This document shows, piece after piece, positions 42,488 through 55,226 of a DNA stretch of 64,000 bases. Under the pieces are notes generated by a model. That model saw only the letters and a list, made by a program, of their open reading frames with translations. It was not told where the DNA came from and did no database searches. The first letter of the stretch is position 1; each line of letters begins with the position of its first letter. This DNA is from Phytophthora sp. 'mugwort' (taxonomy: Eukaryota > Oomycota > Peronosporomycetes > Peronosporales > Peronosporaceae): the NCBI GenBank assembly GCA_033558025.1, contig JAUCEF010000018.1:4092001-4156000 (forward strand), read 5' to 3'. The translations under genes were made by a program, and so were the position numbers.

Positions 42488-43880
42488 ATGGACCGGAATG
42501 AGTTTCCTCATCTGAACGACTCACTGTTCAAGTCATTTCGTAAAATGACTGTTATATTTGGCATGGATGCCTTGCACAGCTTGGTGTCGTCAACGCAAGT
42601 TGGGCAGGTCGAGCGTGTGACAGCGTTTGACATGTACGAGCGAGGGCTCATCGAACATGTTCGGAGCAACCTGCAGGTTCCGGTAGCAGAGCCGAAACCG
42701 GTCTACCCTAGCAGTTGCAGCTGAAGGTAAGCCCGTACGAGGGGAAGGAACGCGAAAACCTTCAATTCTGGGTACGAGAAGTTGAGCTCGCAATGGATGC
42801 GGCTCTCATCTTTTCCGAGGACCTCAGAGTGTCTTTCGCCCCCTCCAACCTTAGCGGTCGTGCTAAGCGTTGGGCGTATACGCGGGAAGCGACAACGTCT
42901 GGATGTTTCGCATCCTGGACTCAGCTATGTGAGCAGCGTAGAGCAGCGTTCCTCCTGATGATCTACGAGTACCACCAGCGCGCGCGCTTCCTGTCATGTA
43001 ACAGCGAAGACGCGAGCTACACGAATATAACCAGGAGATGCGGGAGGTCACAGCATCCCTCGTGGAAACTCACTTCATGAACACATCAAGGTGGCGGTGT
43101 TCATGGACGGCCTAAGGGTAGGCTCGGCCCGCATCCAGCTCTATCGGGTGCAGGCCAATACTCTGGAAGTGGCGATCCAAGTCGCCCTACAAGAGGAGTA
43201 AAGTCACCTCCAGGCGCGCATGCCGCGGCGATGTGGCTAGGGGCAGCGACACCAAGTCGCGGGGCCCCAAGAGGGCCAGTTCTCATGGAACTTGTGCTCG
43301 CCGAGCAGCATGATATTTGCTGCTACAGCTGTGGTAAACTAGGGCACATGGCACGTGCCTGTCCTCTGGGGGACAACGAAAGCGTTTCCCTCCAAAGCCC
43401 ATTGCGCTCAAGGGTCGATGCAAAGGCCGCGACCCCATGGGCAGAGGAACACTGGACACTAGTAGTGGAGAAGCGCCCTACTGGGGAAGATCTAAGTCTT
43501 CAGGGTCGATGCGCGGGTTGCGCGCACCATGGAGACTTAGCCCCCTGAGCGTGAAGGGCAGCGTTGGGCTGGTAGTAGTATACGTAAGTGTACGGGATAT
43601 ACCCATCCCTTCCGAGGCTTGATAGACTCCGGGGCGTCGAAGAAATTCGCACGCCGCCAGACTGTGCGGAGAACAGCAACAAGTTCGCGAATTACTACGA
43701 GAAAGCACATGCAACGGGACAGTATCGGTACAACTGGTCGACGGAACGGTGATTACCGTTCCCAAGATCCATGTGGATTTAGCTGGGAAGTTCGAGGACT
43801 TCGACAGCATGGGGCACTTTACTATCCTAGTGATGGACAAGTATAACTTGATCCTGGTCATGCCCTAGTTCGAGAAACAT
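42488..43880 (+). pseudogene. Ty3/gypsy gag and protease (C/B' copy)
   Basis: Gag N-part from ATG 42488 (stop at 42722), gag core 42715-43080, knuckle frame 43231-43548 with C-x2-C-x4-H-x4-C (CYSCGKLGHMARAC, residues 31-44 of that frame). Protease DSGASKKF near 43619 and its C-terminal half (LVDGTVITVPKIHVDLAG, VMDKYNLILVMP) in a second frame to 43870. One base is missing relative to arm B near 43665. The breaks are shared among all three copies, so the source element was already dead when duplicated. Confidence 0.78.
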
Positions 43881-44535
43881 GGGTCATGGGTCGATTGGTG
43901 AAACAAAGCCATAGGGGCCAGCCGCCCCGCAGTTACTGGCAGAGCATTGGTGAGTCATGTTCCACATCTGCCAGGTACTGGGGCGTCCAAAAAGGGGCGC
44001 CGGGATGCAAGAGCATCCAGTGAGTTTTTGGGAGCCGCCGACGTATTGAGCGACTCTCTAGAAGCGGTGGCACCCGAAACTGCACCTGGTTGAGTGCGGC
44101 AGTCCTTACAGGATAGCCCTCGACCCCCTCCGGAATCTAGACCGGTGGCCAAGGCTTCAAGAGTGGCGGTGCCGGGTGGCACCGACCAGGTGGGTAAACA
44201 AAGTCCACACCAAGTCACCCAGACTGAAACTGGTGAGGAAGACGCACGAGGCGCTCCTTGTGGGTAACCTTGTTCCTCACCCGCACGACCAGACCTCAAC
44301 TGAAGAAGAAGCGGGGGAACGCGCTTCTTGTGTGGGTAACCCATGCTCCACACGAAGCCCTAGATGCCTTTGGACGTCGTCAATGAGACGTCCACAGACC
44401 AGTCGCCGTCGACGCCGTAGTCGACAATGCAAGTCGAGTCTGAAGTCACTTCAGACTGGAGTGGCAAGTGACTCGGAACCCAAGGTCCAGGTTCTTTCGA
44501 CGCGGCCAGTCGAAGGGTGTTATCACATTCTCGAC

Positions 44536-47500
44536 AGCGAGACCGGTCATCGGGTCAACGCAGGCGGCATCCAGCTAGAGTCACTGTCCGAGATGCCAGA
44601 GCTCCTGAACCTTAACGAGTCAACCAGAAGGCTGGGGAGATCGCGGAGGTGGTACGCTTGAAGCAAAATCCCACTCCTGAGAAATTGAATCTCTCTCGGA
44701 TATGGACGAGGACGTCCTGGAGGCATTTTCCTCCCAGCGTGCCTTGCGCTTGGGTTCTGAGATACTCAAGAACCCGAAGGACCCCGTGCATCCTTTGATG
44801 AAGGAGGTTGAGGACGTGGTGCCCAATGATCTACCGTTCCAATCCCACCGGATCGCGGGATCAGACACGAGATCGAGATCGTGCCGTGCACAAAGTACTG
44901 TGTCACCAGACAATGGTCACTGCCTTGTGACCAGTGCGGGGTGATGCCCTTATTCGCCGCTAAGGCCAAGGTAGGCATGGTGCGGGAATCGAAATCCCCG
45001 CACTCGACGCCAAATTTCTGCGTTCGGAAGCCGAACGGGAAGCGGCGTCTGGTTCATGCTTTCAATAAGCTGAATAGCGCGACGTTACCGGCCCGGACAC
45101 CCATCCCGCGGGAGGATGTGTTGTTGCACAACATGGTCAGGTGCGAGTTATACAGCGCCCTGGATCTGGTGGACGGAAACTACCAGATTCTGATGCGCGA
45201 GTGCGACATCCCCCTCACCGTAGTGAGCACCCAGAGCGGTATGCTCTGGGAGTGGCTTGTGATGCCACAGACTTGTTTAACGCCCCGGCGACTTTCAATC
45301 GCCTGGTCACGCAGTTGTTTAACCGCTGCGTGCGTACGCACAGCCGTATTTTGACAATATCTTCCTCCATAGCCGTGCTAAAGGAGGCAAGACGGATATG
45401 GACCAGCATTTGGAACACCTCCGTCGAGTATTAGAGGCGATGAGAGTGAACCAGCTCAATGCCAACATCGAAAAGTGCGACTTCGCGAAGCAAGAGATCA
45501 AAGTTCTCTGTTGCTTCGTCAGCAGCGTCGACTTTCGAGCCGACCCGGAGAATGTCAAGGCCATTTCGGATTGGCCAACGCCTAGGTCCCAGAAGGACCT
45601 GAGGAAGTGGCTAGGCTTGGCCAACTACATCCACAAGTATAGCGAGGGGTACGTGGATCTGGCTAGACCCTTGTCGATTTTCTGAAGAAGGATACCGACT
45701 GGCACTGGGGGCGTGAGCACCAAGAAGCTTTTGACAATATCAAGGCAATCCTCCATTAGGCGCCGGTTCTGGTACTGCCGGATGAGACGAGGCCGTTCAA
45801 CGTCGTCTGCGATACATCCAATTGCATAATCGGATGTGCATTGTTGCAGAACGATGCTGCAGGACGTGAATGAGTGATCTCGTTTTACTCCGGGCAGCTC
45901 AAGGCTGACGAACTGAACTACTCCGTTCATGACAATGAACTACTTGCTATGAAGTACGCCCTTGTCAAGTTCCAGGTGCACCGCTTGGGCTCTCAGCCCT
46001 TTGTGACCTACACAGATCACGCATCCTTGCGGAGGGCTACGAAAACAAATTGGCCCCATTTGCCCCAAAGGATGGCGAGGTTGCTGTCCTTCTTCGCTGA
46101 ATGCAAATTCCGCGCCGAGCACAAGCTTGCAAGCTCAACGTGCTTGGTGATGTGTTGTCGCGCAGGCCAGACTACGAGCTGGCGCAATCAGTCGTACTAC
46201 GACCGATCAATACGATCAGATACGCATGACATATCAGGGTGACGGATCCTGACACATCTGGTACGGTTCCTGGCCGATGACAAGGAGGCCAAGGCCGAAT
46301 GTCTTACGCCACGCCAGAGAGCCCGGCTCCATCGATATGAGTGCACAATGGCCTGCTCTACTGCCGAGTAGAGCCACATGAACCCTCCTGTATAGTCGTA
46401 CCAAACGACGAGAACCTCAAGTTCGATATCCTTCAAGAGGCGCACGATGCGTCGTCCAGCGGTCACTTGGGCCGCGAGAAAGACGTTTCAATCGATCTCA
46501 CAGTACTTTTGGTGGACCCACACGTACAAGTTGGACGCGCAGTACGTGAAGACATGTGACACATATCAGCGGGTGAAATCCGCGGGACACGCCTCGGTTC
46601 CTTTGCAGAGCCTGCCCGTTCAAGCAGACTGCTGGAATTCGATGAGTCTTGACTTCATCTCTAGACTTCTAGCCGATGGTCACGGAAACACCGGCATCTT
46701 GATGCTCGTGTGCCGTCTGTGCAAGATGGTGCGTCTTGCTCGGGTCAAAGACACCATAACCAGGGAACAGGCTGCGAAGCTGTTCCTAGATTGCCTTTTC
46801 CGCCGTCATGGTTTGCCAGAGACAATTGTTTCGGATCGTGACGCGCGGTTTACCGCTGCGTTGTGGCGAACGCTGTTCCAGCTACTTGGAACGAGGCTAC
46901 ACATGTCCACTGCGATCATTCTCAAACGGATAGGTAGACGGAGCCTGTCAACCCAGTGCTTAAGGACACTCTAAGCAGTATCTGTGCGGAGGCTCCTCGC
47001 ACTTGGTCAGAACGCCTGCCAGTAGTTGAGCTTGCACTCAACAATGCGCTCACGTATGACCGGGTATACCCCGTTCTACCTGAATGGCTTACGCCATCCA
47101 CGGGTGCCGCCAATTTACGAGGCAGCACCCTGTCTTCAGTTCTAAATGTTCGAGAGGCTCGGAAAGCGCGTTCCTCACGGGTCTCGGGCATGTCCTTGCG
47201 GAACAAGTGGAGTCTTTTATAGACACCAGGCTGAACGTAATCAGCCGTGTCCGTGATGCCATGTCCGATGCACAGGACAAACAAAAGGAGTACTCAGACA
47301 AACATAGAAGAGGAACTTAAACGTGTTTAATGTGGAGGATTTAATCCTACTAGACACTAGCAACTTACCCCTCGCCACGGTAAGCTCGGTTGGGAATAAC
47401 AAGTTGAAGCACCGGTTCACCGGACCTTTCTCGGGCCTGGCAGACATGGTGCGGCGTACACCATCGATCTGCCCAAGTCGATGACGACCCATCTGACGTT

Positions 47501-48215
47501 CTACGTGGACAGTCTGCAGCGGTACCATGACTCGCAGGGCTCACAGACCCCAGCTCTACAAAGCGAGGCTGCGACTCTTCGTTCTGAGCGCGCCTAAAGC
47601 CAGAAGCCTAGGTCCCTTGCGGGGCCGCGGAAGGGGCTCCATACGAACGAATTCCGGCTGCATACGACGAGTATGAACCATAGCGGTAAGGCTGGGAGTA
47701 CGCAGGAGGCGCTCCCGCCTGGGACACAGGCCGCCGGAGGTCCCAAACGAGAGACAATTCCCGTTGAACTCGGTTCATGGACGACAAATAGACATCCAGA
47801 CGTTGGAAGATCTCGTCCACGTCATTCGTACGACGGTCGACCCGACCTTCAAGGGCCGACGATACGCTTGTCAGACGGCTTAAGTCGTCATGGACCGGCG
47901 CAAGGATCCCAAACCTCGGCCTGGGCGGCTGTACGCCCGCCCCCACCGACACCAAGCGCAATCTCCAGTGCAAGGACTCAACGACAGAGAGCGGAGTTCT
48001 CAACGGCTCGAGGGTGGAGCCGATGGTGGCACACCAGGTCCTGACCGGACCGTAAGGGAGGCGCCACATACTCGTACTCTTACGAGGGCGTCGCCGCCTC
48101 CCCTTGACCGTAATAGGGATAGCCACTACCCACGGAGCGTGTGCTCCAGAAGCGGCGCGCTCACGGGAAGCGCCAGTTTGCGTGAAGTGGAGGGGTACTC
48201 GGAGGCTGGGTGTTC
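44536..48215 (+). pseudogene. Ty3/gypsy chromovirus pol (C copy)
   Basis: A pre-RT linker (HPLMKEVEDVVPNDLP, 44702-44850) precedes RT (FCVRKPNGKRRLVHAFNKLN; GMLWEWLVMPQ). The active-site block reads YFDN where YxDD is expected (about 45347-45358), then the thumb (LRKWLGLANYIHKYSEGY) follows. RNase H runs 45690-46200 (PFVTYTDHASLRR). The integrase zinc finger (HDASSSGHLG ... VKTCDTYQRVKSAGHAS) and core (MSLDFISRLLADGHGN, HGLPETIVSDRDARF) lie at 46420-46990. GVGN/GNKLKHRFTGPF comes at 47390. A chromodomain remnant starts near 48120 and is cut at the arm end. Roughly ten stops and frameshifts. Confidence 0.8.
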
Positions 48216-49145
48216 CTGCGACGGCTGCTGCAGCCTCGGAAGTCAGCCCTAAGAGTCGGGCTGCTTCCCGAGCTCCACTCCGTGAAGAGTAGGGGCTATC
48301 AGTTACACTGATAAGGGCCTCTGTAACTCTTCTTCCGACGAGGAGCGGAAGGGACAAGTGAACGGAGAGATCTCTAACGAACTCGACGGACAGCAGTCGG
48401 TTGTTGAACAACATGGCCGGGTGCGAGTTGTTCAGCGCCCTGGACCTGGTGGACGAATACTACCAGATCCTCCGGCGACCCAGTCGCCTGCGAAGAAGTA
48501 TTCGGCTCCTCGCTGTGGGCAACAACCTCCCGGGCAATTCCCTCCGACGGAGTCCCACGGAGCTGACGCCTACTTGGATCAGCTCCAGCCGTCTCATGTG
48601 CTCCTTAGCGGGCGCTTTTCGAAGGGCGAGTACGTGCGCCACCTGGTGGCCAAGTAGCCCCTGCTCCAACAGAACTTGTGTGCTGCTAGGCGCGTGCTCC
48701 TGCGCCGCACCGTATTCCTCTTAAAGAGTTCACGAGTCGGCGAAAGAAGCCAGAGCTCCGGTCGGGCCTTCGGCCTGTTGGGGACTACCCATCCGTGATG
48801 CCCACACACTGTGACTCTTTCCAGGAGGCCGAAGCCGCGTTCCGGAAGTGGACAGCTACGTGCTGCTCGCAAGGACAACTCAATGTTCTCTGGAGGGGGG
48901 CATCCTCGACCTCCGAGATCTCCGCATCGAGTTTGCCCATGTGGTAGGCAAACGGCAGCTCTCTAAACAACTGCAGAAGCATCCGGCTTCTCGCGATCAC
49001 GATCAGCGCGAGTATGGTCTTGATTTTCTACGACCTCACCCCGTTCGGGCGAGAAAACAAAAACTACTTACGATCCGTCGCTGATTCTTTTCCCAGATCA
49101 CAACAACCTTGGGGCAATCAGCCTGGAGCCGTTGCATCAGTTCCC
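48216..49145. other. spacer of inverted repeat C, containing a copy of arm A' sequence
   Basis: 48403 to about 49070 equals 26281 to about 26950 at a constant offset of 22122, including the RT fragment beginning MAGCELFSALDLVDEYYQIL. 48216-48402 resembles the retroelement region near 26040-26110. The spacer is therefore gypsy-derived too. Confidence 0.85.
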
Positions 49146-52100
49146 AGGAGCACTCCACCTCCGAGTACCCCTCCCCTTCGCGCAAACTGGCGCTTCCCGT
49201 GAGCGCGCCGCTTCTGGAGCACACGCTCCGTGGGTAGTGGCTCCCTATTACGGTCAAGGGGAGGCGGCGACGCCCTCGTAAGAGTACGAGTATGTGGCGC
49301 CTCCCTTACGGTCCGGTCAGGACCTGGTGTGCCACCATCGGCTCCACCCTCGAGCCGTTGAGAACTCCGCTCTCTGTCGTTGAGTCCTTGCACTGGAGAT
49401 TGCGCTTGGTGTCGGTGGGGGCGGGCGTACAGCCGCCCAGGCCGAGGTTTGGGATCCTTGCGCCGGTCCATGACGACTTAAGCCGTCTGACAAGCGTATC
49501 GTCGGCCCTTGAAGGTCGGGTCGACCGTCGTACGAATGACGTGGACGAGATCTTCCAACGTCTGGATGTCTATTTGTCGTCCATGAACCGAGTTCAACGG
49601 GAATTGTCTCTCGTTTGGGACCTCCGGCGGCCTGTGTCCCAGGCGGGAGCGCCTCCTGCGTACTCCCAGCCTTACCGCTATGGTTCATACTCGTCGTATG
49701 CAGCCGGAATTCGTTCGTATGGAGCCCCTTCCGCGGCCCCGCAAGGGACCTAGGCTTCTGGCTTTAGGCGCGCTCAGAACGAAGAGTCGCAGCCTCGCTT
49801 TGTAGAGCTGGGGTCTGTGAGCCCTGCGAGTCATGGTACCGCTGCAGACTGTCCACGTAGAACGTCAGATGGGTCGTCATCGACTTGGGCAGATCGATGG
49901 TGTACGCCGCACCATGTCTGCCAGGCCCGAGAAAGGTCCGGTGAACCGGTGCTTCAACTTGTTATTCCCAACCGAGCTTACCGTAGCGAGGGGTAAGTTG
50001 CTAGTGTCTAGTAGGATTAAATCCTCCACATTAAACACGTTTAAGTTCCTCTTCTATGTTTGTCTGAGTACTCCTTTTGTTTGTCCTGTGCATCGGACAT
50101 GGCATCACGGACACGGCTGATTACGTTCAGCCTGGTGTCTATAAAAGACTCCACTTGTTCCGCAAGGACATGCCCGAGACCCGTGAGGAACGCGCTTTCC
50201 GAGCCTCTCGAACATTTAGAACTGAAGACAGGGTGCTGCCTCGTAAATTGGCGGCACCCGTGGATGGCGTAAGCCATTCAGGTAGAACGGGGTATACCCG
50301 GTCATACGTGAGCGCATTGTTGAGTGCAAGCTCAACTACTGGCAGGCGTTCTGACCAAGTGCGAGGAGCCTCCGCACAGATACTGCTTAGAGTGTCCTTA
50401 AGCACTGGGTTGACAGGCTCCGTCTACCTATCCGTTTGAGAATGATCGCAGTGGACATGTGTAGCCTCGTTCCAAGTAGCTGGAACAGCGTTCGCCACAA
50501 CGCAGCGGTAAACCGCGCGTCACGATCCGAAACAATTGTCTCTGGCAAACCATGACGGCGGAAAAGGCAATCTAGGAACAGCTTCGCAGCCTGTTCCCTG
50601 GTTATGGTGTCTTTGACCCGAGCAAGACGCACCATCTTGCACAGACGGCACACGAGCATCAAGATGCCGGTGTTTCCGTGACCATCGGCTAGAAGTCTAG
50701 AGATGAAGTCAAGACTCATCGAATTCCAGCAGTCTGCTTGAACGGGCAGGCTCTGCAAAGGAACCGAGGCGTGTCCCGCGGATTTCACCCGCTGATATGT
50801 GTCACATGTCTTCACGTACTGCGCGTCCAACTTGTACGTGTGGGTCCACCAAAAGTACTGTGAGATCGATTGAAACGTCTTTCTCGCGGCCCAAGTGACC
50901 GCTGGACGACGCATCGTGCGCCTCTTGAAGGATATCGAACTTGAGGTTCTCGTCGTTTGGTACGACTATACAGGAGGGTTCATGTGGCTCTACTCGGCAG
51001 TAGAGCAGGCCATTGTGCACTCATATCGATGGAGCCGGGCTCTCTGGCGTGGCGTAAGACATTCGGCCTTGGCCTCCTTGTCATCGGCCAGGAACCGTAC
51101 CAGATGTGTCAGGATCCGTCACCCTGATATGTCATGCGTATCTGATCGTATTGATCGGTCGTAGTACGACTGATTGCGCCAGCTCGTAGTCTGGCCTGCG
51201 CGACAACACATCACCAAGCACGTTGAGCTTGCAAGCTTGTGCTCGGCGCGGAATTTGCATTCAGCGAAGAAGGACAGCAACCTCGCCATCCTTTGGGGCA
51301 AATGGGGCCAATTTGTTTTCGTAGCCCTCCGCAAGGATGCGTGATCTGTGTAGGTCACAAAGGGCTGAGAGCCCAAGCGGTGCACCTGGAACTTGACAAG
51401 GGCGTACTTCATAGCAAGTAGTTCATTGTCATGAACGGAGTAGTTCAGTTCGTCAGCCTTGAGCTGCCCGGAGTAAAACGAGATCACTCATTCACGTCCT
51501 GCAGCATCGTTCTGCAACAATGCACATCCGATTATGCAATTGGATGTATCGCAGACGACGTTGAACGGCCTCGTCTCATCCGGCAGTACCAGAACCGGCG
51601 CCTAATGGAGGATTGCCTTGATATTGTCAAAAGCTTCTTGGTGCTCACGCCCCCAGTGCCAGTCGGTATCCTTCTTCAGAAAATCGACAAGGGTCTAGCC
51701 AGATCCACGTACCCCTCGCTATACTTGTGGATGTAGTTGGCCAAGCCTAGCCACTTCCTCAGGTCCTTCTGGGACCTAGGCGTTGGCCAATCCGAAATGG
51801 CCTTGACATTCTCCGGGTCGGCTCGAAAGTCGACGCTGCTGACGAAGCAACAGAGAACTTTGATCTCTTGCTTCGCGAAGTCGCACTTTTCGATGTTGGC
51901 ATTGAGCTGGTTCACTCTCATCGCCTCTAATACTCGACGGAGGTGTTCCAAATGCTGGTCCATATCCGTCTTGCCTCCTTTAGCACGGCTATGGAGGAAG
52001 ATATTGTCAAAATACGGCTGTGCGTACGCACGCAGCGGTTAAACAACTGCGTGACCAGGCGATTGAAAGTCGCCGGGGCGTTAAACAAGTCTGTGGCATC

Positions 52101-52825
52101 ACAAGCCACTCCCAGAGCATACCGCTCTGGGTGCTCACTACGGTGAGGGGGATGTCGCACTCGCGCATCAGAATCTGGTAGTTTCCGTCCACCAGATCCA
52201 GGGCGCTGTATAACTCGCACCTGACCATGTTGTGCAACAACACATCCTCCCGCGGGATGGGTGTCCGGGCCGGTAACGTCGCGCTATTCAGCTTATTGAA
52301 AGCATGAACCAGACGCCGCTTCCCGTTCGGCTTCCGAACGCAGAAATTTGGCGTCGAGTGCGGGGATTTCGATTCCCGCACCATGCCTACCTTGGCCTTA
52401 GCGGCGAATAAGGGCATCACCCCGCACTGGTCACAAGGCAGTGACCATTGTCTGGTGACACAGTACTTTGTGCACGGCACGATCTCGATCTCGTGTCTGA
52501 TCCCGCGATCCGGTGGGATTGGAACGGTAGATCATTGGGCACCACGTCCTCAACCTCCTTCATCAAAGGATGCACGGGGTCCTTCGGGTTCTTGAGTATC
52601 TCAGAACCCAAGCGCAAGGCACGCTGGGAGGAAAATGCCTCCAGGACGTCCTCGTCCATATCCGAGAGAGATTCAATTTCTCAGGAGTGGGATTTTGCTT
52701 CAAGCGTACCACCTCCGCGATCTCCCCAGCCTTCTGGTTGACTCGTTAAGGTTCAGGAGCTCTGGCATCTCGGACAGTGACTCTAGCTGGATGCCGCCTG
52801 CGTTGACCCGATGACCGGTCTCGCT
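49146..52825 (-). pseudogene. Ty3/gypsy chromovirus pol (C' copy)
   Basis: Mirror of 44536-48215 with the same domain order and lesions, including the YFDN in place of YxDD (about 52003-52014) and the broken integrase. Confidence 0.8.
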
Positions 52826-53480
52826 GTCGAGAATGTGATAACACCCTTCGACTGGCCGCGTCGAAAGAACCTGGACCTTGGGTTCCGAGTCACTTGCCAC
52901 TCCAGTCTGAAGTGACTTCAGACTCGACTTGCATTGTCGACTACGGCGTCGACGGCGACTGGTCTGTGGACGTCTCATTGACGACGTCCAAAGGCATCTA
53001 GGGCTTCGTGTGGAGCATGGGTTACCCACACAAGAAGCGCGTTCCCCCGCTTCTTCTTCAGTTGAGGTCTGGTCGTGCGGGTGAGGAACAAGGTTACCCA
53101 CAAGGAGCGCCTCGTGCGTCTTCCTCACCAGTTTCAGTCTGGGTGACTTGGTGTGGACTTTGTTTACCCACCTGGTCGGTGCCACCCGGCACCGCCACTC
53201 TTGAAGCCTTGGCCACCGGTCTAGATTCCGGAGGGGGTCGAGGGCTATCCTGTAAGGACTGCCGCACTCAACCAGGTGCAGTTTCGGGTGCCACCGCTTC
53301 TAGAGAGTCGCTCAATACGTCGGCGGCTCCCAAAAACTCACTGGATGCTCTTGCATCCCGGCGCCCCTTTTTGGACGCCCCAGTACCTGGCAGATGTGGA
53401 ACATGACTCACCAATGCTCTGCCAGTAACTGCGGGGCGGCTGGCCCCTATGGCTTTGTTTCACCAATCGACCCATGACCC

Positions 53481-54873
53481 ATGTTTCTCGAACTAGGGCA
53501 TGACCAGGATCAAGTTATACTTGTCCATCACTAGGATAGTAAAGTGCCCCATGCTGTCGAAGTCCTCGAACTTCCCAGCTAAATCCACATGGATCTTGGG
53601 AACGGTAATCACCGTTCCGTCGACCAGTTGTACCGATACTGTCCCGTTGCATGTGCTTTCTCGTAGTAATTCGCGAGCTTGTTGCTGTTCTCCGCACAGT
53701 CTGGCGGCGTGCGAATTTCTTCGACGCCCCGGAGTCTATCAAGCCTCGGAAGGGATGGGTATATCCCGTACACTTACGTATACTACTACCAGCCCAACGC
53801 TGCCCTTCACGCTCAGGGGGCTAAGTCTCCATGGTGCGCGCAACCCGCGCATCGACCCTGAAGACTTAGATCTTCCCCAGTAGGGCGCTTCTCCACTACT
53901 AGTGTCCAGTGTTCCTCTGCCCATGGGGTCGCGGCCTTTGCATCGACCCTTGAGCGCAATGGGCTTTGGAGGGAAACGCTTTCGTTGTCCCCCAGAGGAC
54001 AGGCACGTGCCATGTGCCCTAGTTTACCACAGCTGTAGCAGCAAATATCATGCTGCTCGGCGAGCACAAGTTCCATGAGAACTGGCCCTCTTGGGGCCCC
54101 GCGACTTGGTGTCGCTGCCCCTAGCCACATCGCCGCGGCATGCGCGCCTGGAGGTGACTTTACTCCTCTTGTAGGGCGACTTGGATCGCCACTTCCAGAG
54201 TATTGGCCTGCACCCGATAGAGCTGGATGCGGACCGAGCCTACCCTTAGGCCGTCCATGAACACCGCCACCTTGATGTGTTCATGAATTGAGTTTCCACG
54301 AGGGATGCTGTGACCTCCCGCATCTCCTGGTTATATTCGTGTAGCTCGCGTCTTCGCTGTTACGTGACAGGAAGCGCGCGCGCTGGTGGTACTCGTAGAT
54401 CACCGGGAGGAACGCTGCTCTACGCTGCTCACATAGCTGAGTCCAGGATGCGAAACATCCAGACGTTGTCGCTTCCCGCGTATACGCCCAACGCTTAGCA
54501 CGACCGCTAAGGTTGGAGGGGGCGAAAGACACTCTGAGGTCCTCGGAAAAGATGAGAGCCGCATCCATTGCGAGCTCAACTTCTCGTACCCAGAATTGAA
54601 GGTTTTCGCGTTCCTTCCCCTCGTACGGGCTTACCTTCAGCTGCAACTGCTAGGGTAGACCGGTTTCGGCTCTGCTACCGGAACCTGCAGGTTGCTCCGA
54701 ACATGTTCGATGAGCCCTCGCTCGTACATGTCAAACGCTGTCACACGCTCGACCTGCCCAACTTGCGTTGACGACACCAAGCTGTGCAAGGCATCCATGC
54801 CAAATATAACAGTCATTTTACGAAATGACTTGAACAGTGAGTCGTTCAGATGAGGAAACTCATTCCGGTCCAT
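53481..54873 (-). pseudogene. Ty3/gypsy gag and protease (C' copy)
   Basis: Mirror of 42488-43880. Private differences are visible: for example GATCACCGGG at 54398-54407 where arm B has GATCATCGGG and B' the complement of GATCATCAGG. Confidence 0.78.
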
Positions 54874-54915
54874 ATTGCTAGGACGTCAGAGGATTCAGGT
54901 AGTAATCCGCGGATG

Positions 54916-55226
54916 CGTGGATCGACTACGAGTGCTACCAAGTGTGACGGGGCTCACAACACCATGTGCACAGGGAGTGTGACTTCCAGAGAGTATACAG
55001 CTCTTAATGAGGGCAATTCACAAGTTCCTGGTCTGAGGGGACTGGTACCAAATAAGGTAGATATAAGACTGAATATTTATAGTGATCTCCTTAATGCGTC
55101 TACATACTAACTATAGGTCACGTATTAAATTATCCTAGATGTTATCCTATTGGGTGGTTCTAAGGTCTTTGTACCATACGTGTGGGGATAATTTAGGTGC
55201 ACCTTGTGACCAGGGTCTCTATGTCA
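54916..55226 (-). repeat. gypsy LTR/leader (C' copy)
   Basis: Mirror of 42135-42445. Confidence 0.5.

Larger units (their letters stand above)
37422..44536. repeat. inverted repeat arm B' (right), 7.1 kb
   Basis: Reverse complement of arm B. It overlaps arm C from 41848, so its outer 2.7 kb belong to two palindromes. Confidence 0.95.
41848..48215. repeat. inverted repeat arm C (left), 6.4 kb
   Basis: Position x matches the reverse complement at 97361-x (arm C', 49146-55513). It carries LTR/leader, gag, protease, pre-RT linker, RT, RNase H, integrase and part of the chromodomain in one orientation: the most complete gypsy copy in the window. Confidence 0.95.

Noticed and set aside
47608..48414. 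268-codon minus-strand open frame in arm C
   Set aside because: It lies antisense to the integrase-chromodomain part of pol. The plus strand carries a recognisable chromodomain, and the corresponding antisense frame is not kept in arm A.
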